From NCBI GenBank assembly GCA_964369415.1, contig CAYJFP010000002.1, positions 62,001 through 126,000 of the forward strand: a stretch of 64,000 nucleotides of DNA, given 5' to 3'. This stretch comes from SIG603 sp964369415. Its GTDB lineage: Bacteria; Bacillota; Clostridia; Oscillospirales; Acutalibacteraceae. Positions 61,253 to 64,000 of this stretch are shown one piece after another. The notes under the pieces were generated by a model. The model made no database searches and was not told the DNA's origin. It was given only the letters and a program-made list of their open reading frames with translations. Every line of letters begins with the position of its first letter. Position 1 is the stretch's first letter. The translations under genes and the position numbers were made by a program.

Positions 61253-62077
61253 TTAAACTATAAAAGTAAAATATACTATAACCATTATTCCAAGTGCAAT
61301 TCTATACCATCCAAACGCCTTAAAGTCATGCTTTTTAATATAAGACATCAAGAATTTGATTGCAACTACTGAAACTACAAACGACACAAACATTCCTATT
61401 AAAAGTGCTGTTAATTCTACTGCCGAAAAAGACAATCCAAAATCTAATATTTTAAACAAACTTGCCGCAAACATTGTCGGAATCGCAAGGAAAAAAGTAA
61501 ATTCCGATGCTGCCACTCTTGATACGCCTAAAATCAAGGCACCAACTATTGTCGCACCTGACCTTGACGTGCCAGGAATCATAGCCATTACCTGAAAAAC
61601 ACCGATTATCAAGGCAATTTTATATGTAATATCATCGACATTTTTTATTTTGGGGACTCTTTTTTTATTGATGGTTTCAATTATAATAAAAATTACACCG
61701 TAAATAATAAGCATAATCGCTATAGTAATCGGAGTACCAAAATTTTCTTCGAGAAAATCATCAATCAATAGTCCAACAGCCGCTGGCAAACACGCCACAA
61801 CAACTTTTAACCAAAGATTTATTGTGTCCATTTTAATCTTAAGTTTTGAGTCTGAAACGGTAAGCGGAAAAAGCTTTTTAAAGTATAGAACAATAACCGC
61901 AAGTATTGCACCTAACTGTATGACCACAAAAAACATTTCTTTAAAAGTTTCACTAAAATTAAGCTTAATGAACTCATCCGCTAAAAGTAAATGCCCCGTG
62001 CTGCTTATAGGCAGCCACTCTGTTATACCTTCGATAATACCTAGCACCACTATTTTAATTATTTCTATTATATCCAT
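61253..62077 (-). CDS. uppP: Undecaprenyl-diphosphatase UppP/BacA
   Basis: Integral membrane phosphatase that recycles the lipid carrier of cell-wall synthesis. The 274-residue protein has about seven membrane segments and the two family motifs: EGITEWLPISSTGH near 17-30 and PGTSRSGATI near 165. ATG 62077 is eight bases after GAGGAG and overlaps the murF stop by one base (TGATG). It continues the murE-murF-uppP run. Confidence 0.97.
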   Translation of the reverse strand: MDIIEIIKIVVLGIIEGITEWLPISSTGHLLLADEFIKLNFSETFKEMFFVVIQLGAILAVIVLYFKKLFPLTVSDSKLKIKMDTINLWLKVVVACLPAAVGLLIDDFLEENFGTPITIAIMLIIYGVIFIIIETINKKRVPKIKNVDDITYKIALIIGVFQVMAMIPGTSRSGATIVGALILGVSRVAASEFTFFLAIPTMFAASLFKILDFGLSFSAVELTALLIGMFVSFVVSVVAIKFLMSYIKKHDFKAFGWYRIALGIMVIVYFTFIV

Positions 62078-63420
62078 CAACCAAGCTCCTCTAAAAATTT
62101 GATAAATCTATCTGTTTTCATTCCTCTTGAACCTTTAACAAGAATTACATCGTCCTTAGATATTCTATTTCTAAGACAATTCTCTGCCTCTTCATAATGC
62201 AAAAAATGAGATGAATTTTCACTATCATCAAACCCAATAAAAATACTTTCAGATTCTTTCCCAAAAGCAATTAAATAATCTACGCCCATTTTTGAAGCGT
62301 ATGCACCTACGTCCTTATGGCCTTTTTCCGAATAGTCACCAAGTTCTAACATATCTGCAAGAACAGCTATTTTTTTGTTACCTTCTAGAGCCGAGAGAAC
62401 ATCAATGGCACTTTTCATAGAATCTGGACTTGCATTATAAGTATCGTCAATAAGTGTAAGCATTTTAGTGCTCTTTATCTGCTGCCTCATATCAGGTGCT
62501 TTATATTCTGAAAGAGCAATAACCGCCTTTTTCCTGTCTATATCAAGTAATTCTGCCACAGCAAAACATGCAAGAGCGTTTTGTACGTTGTGAATACCTG
62601 GAGCAGGAATGTAAAGCTCAGTTTCTGAATCCTTAGTCTTGCATATAAATCTTGAGCCATCTGCATTTTGTGTAAGATTTACCGCTTTATAATCACAGTT
62701 TTCGCCTAAACCAAACTGAATTACTCTATATTTCTTCTCATCTTTTAGTGTACAAAGCAAGTCGTCATCACCGTTTACAAGCAAGATATTTTCGCTAGTG
62801 AAGTAGTCCGCAATATGAAGCTTCTCCTCCATGATTTTTTCTCTTGTTCCATGAAATTCTATATGCGAAACACCTATATTTGTTATAACAGCTATATCTG
62901 GTCTTGCACTATAAGCTATTCTCTCCATTTCACCTGGCAAGCTCATCCCCATTTCAATGACTGCACACTCATGCTTTTCGTTAATGCGCATTAAAGTAAG
63001 TGGTAAACCAACTTGACTGTTTGCATTTCCGAGTGTCTTAAGTGTCTTAAGCGAACTTTCAAGTGTTAGTGCCAACATTTCTTTTGTAGTGGTCTTTCCG
63101 ACACTACCTGTAACTGCAACTACAGGTATTTCTAATGAATTTCTGTGATAGAGTGCGACTTCTTGCAATGCTTTTACAGAATCTTCGACTAATACATAGT
63201 CGCCCTTTGGATTTTCAATCACATTTTGGCTAAAACTAGCACTTCCACTGTCAAAAACTGTATCAATAAAGCTGTGTGCATCGACTTTTTCTCCTACTAT
63301 AGGCACAAACATTGCGTTTTTAGTGCTCTGCCTACTGTCCAAAAAAAATGTCTCAATTTCTCTATTTCCATTACCAAAAAGCTTACCATCACATATTTCA
63401 GAAATCTTACTTAGTTTCAA
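62077..63420 (-). CDS. murF: UDP-MurNAc-tripeptide D-alanyl-D-alanine ligase
   Basis: Adds D-Ala-D-Ala to the wall precursor. The 447-residue protein has the P-loop GSVGKTTTKEM near 107-117, an Asn/His-rich N-domain, NVGVSHIEFHGTRE-like block (ITNIGVSHIEFHG) near 195, and DDTYNASPDSMKSA near 332. The start is TTG 63420, overlapping the murE TGA (TTGA), five bases after GAGGAG. It is coupled on both sides, to murE and uppP. Confidence 0.97.
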   Translation of the reverse strand: MKLSKISEICDGKLFGNGNREIETFFLDSRQSTKNAMFVPIVGEKVDAHSFIDTVFDSGSASFSQNVIENPKGDYVLVEDSVKALQEVALYHRNSLEIPVVAVTGSVGKTTTKEMLALTLESSLKTLKTLGNANSQVGLPLTLMRINEKHECAVIEMGMSLPGEMERIAYSARPDIAVITNIGVSHIEFHGTREKIMEEKLHIADYFTSENILLVNGDDDLLCTLKDEKKYRVIQFGLGENCDYKAVNLTQNADGSRFICKTKDSETELYIPAPGIHNVQNALACFAVAELLDIDRKKAVIALSEYKAPDMRQQIKSTKMLTLIDDTYNASPDSMKSAIDVLSALEGNKKIAVLADMLELGDYSEKGHKDVGAYASKMGVDYLIAFGKESESIFIGFDDSENSSHFLHYEEAENCLRNRISKDDVILVKGSRGMKTDRFIKFLEELG

Positions 63421-64000
63421 TTTAGCTCCTCCAAAATCTCTTTTATGACCACTCTTTCATCAAACGGATACTTTACCCCTTTTATCTCTTGATAGTCCTC
63501 ATGACCTTTTCCAGCAAATACAAAAACGTCTCCTTTTTGCCCACTTTCGATGCAATACTTCATCGCTTCTTTTCTATCCGGAATCACTATAAAATCTCCA
63601 TTTGTCTTGCTCATTCCGACTTTTATGTCTTCAATTATATCACTTACATCTTCAAATCTTGAATTGTCTTCGGTAATAATGGATAAATCTGCAAGATTTC
63701 CGCTAGTCTCACCCATTTCATACCTTCTAATTTTGGGACGGTTTCCACCAGCTCCAAAAAGACAAATTAATCTATTTGGTTTATATTCTCTTAACGTTGT
63801 AAGCACGTTTTCCATACTAACTGCATTGTGCGCATAATCAAGTAAAACAGTGAACTTATCACTGACGCTTACCGGCTCTAGTCTTCCTTTGACTTTAACA
63901 GATTTCAGTCCATTTTTCATGCTCTCATTATCAACTCCCAAAATATATGCCACAGAAATTGCCGCAAGAGAATTATACGCATTGAATTTACCTGGAATTG
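63417..64000 (-). CDS. murE: UDP-MurNAc-tripeptide synthetase MurE, 3' part
   Basis: The gene runs off the window end; about 194 codons of the C-terminal part are present. The segment IPGKFNAYNSLAAIS is the family's linker, and GRLEPV, DYAHNAVSMENVL and FAGKGHEDYQ follow. The substrate-selecting tetrapeptide reads DNSR where diaminopimelate enzymes usually have DNPR; the Arg that contacts diaminopimelate is kept, fitting the dapA-dapB operon. It ends with a four-base overlap to murF. The start is outside the window. Confidence 0.93.
   Translation of the reverse strand, partial: IPGKFNAYNSLAAISVAYILGVDNESMKNGLKSVKVKGRLEPVSVSDKFTVLLDYAHNAVSMENVLTTLREYKPNRLICLFGAGGNRPKIRRYEMGETSGNLADLSIITEDNSRFEDVSDIIEDIKVGMSKTNGDFIVIPDRKEAMKYCIESGQKGDVFVFAGKGHEDYQEIKGVKYPFDERVVIKEILEELN

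Overview
The window is a dense, AT-rich stretch of bacterial chromosome that looks like a low-GC, spore-forming member of the Clostridia (Bacillota). The evidence is gene content and order: radA with cwlD, a SpoIIM-like gene with xerD, queA-tgt-yajC, yhbY-nadD-yqeK-rsfS-leuS, tepA-ftsK, mreB-mreC-mreD-pbp2-minD, hisS-aspS, ispD-ispF and murE-murF. Strong Shine-Dalgarno sites, an L-box lysine riboswitch and Rex also point there. I cannot name the genus. There are no prophage, insertion-sequence, CRISPR or plasmid genes. Almost everything is core housekeeping, so the novelty lies mainly in leaders, start codons and gene fusions.

Layout. 1-4.0 kb: xerC, a DUF6873-like gene, radA and cwlD on the minus strand. 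4.0-10.6 kb: a Nudix gene (+), then DUF624, xerD, spoIIM-like, a 577-base gene-poor gap with a possible small RNA, and the TIGR04086-yajC-tgt-queA cluster (queuosine synthesis and Sec accessory). 10.7-14.4 kb (+): lysine riboswitch, asd, dapA, dapB and a free-standing ACT-domain protein. 14.6-28 kb: gltX, a glutamine-amidotransferase-like hydrolase, a ComEC-like lactamase-fold protein, leuS-rsfS-yqeK-nadD-yhbY, rdgB, an M18 aminopeptidase, an exonuclease/PgeF fusion and typA. 28-35 kb: upp, tsaB, tsaE, fhs, a RodA/FtsW-family gene (+), an ATP-grasp protein, a DUF3006 protein and a second ComEC-like protein. 35-43.6 kb: ftsK, tepA, then aconitase, isocitrate dehydrogenase, rex and a GNAT gene (+), and a small membrane protein. 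43.6-52.7 kb: aspS, hisS, mgsA, minD, pbp2, mreD, mreC, mreB. 52.7-64 kb: dut, a U32 peptidase, a DUF4190 membrane protein, a GGDEF/EAL sensor, tRNA-Leu, ispF, ispD, a Ser/Glu-rich secreted protein, a Nudix pyrophosphatase, uppP, murF and the 3' part of murE.

How the genes fit together. A large share serve the envelope: diaminopimelate and lysine synthesis, murE/murF, uppP, the rod complex, PgeF and CwlD. Another share serves translation and tRNA modification (five aminoacyl-tRNA synthetases, tgt/queA, tsaB/tsaE, rsfS, yhbY, typA). Aconitase and a eukaryote-type isocitrate dehydrogenase give the citrate-to-2-oxoglutarate branch beside the redox repressor Rex.

Most interesting signals: (1) a 5'-UTR module, a small hairpin followed directly by GGAATGGAG and a start codon 7-8 bases later, before asd, yhbY and upp, with a looser copy before an 85-residue conserved protein; the stems differ in sequence but keep pairing; (2) three genes whose best start is AUA or AUU (tsaB, a small membrane protein, the GGDEF/EAL sensor); (3) a structured leader before hisS-aspS that is too short for a classical T-box; (4) an in-frame exonuclease/zinc-ribbon/PgeF fusion; (5) a stand-alone aspartokinase-like ACT pair in the lysine operon; (6) a promoter-terminator pair in a gene-free gap. 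All were read by eye; none has been tested by search or folding software.
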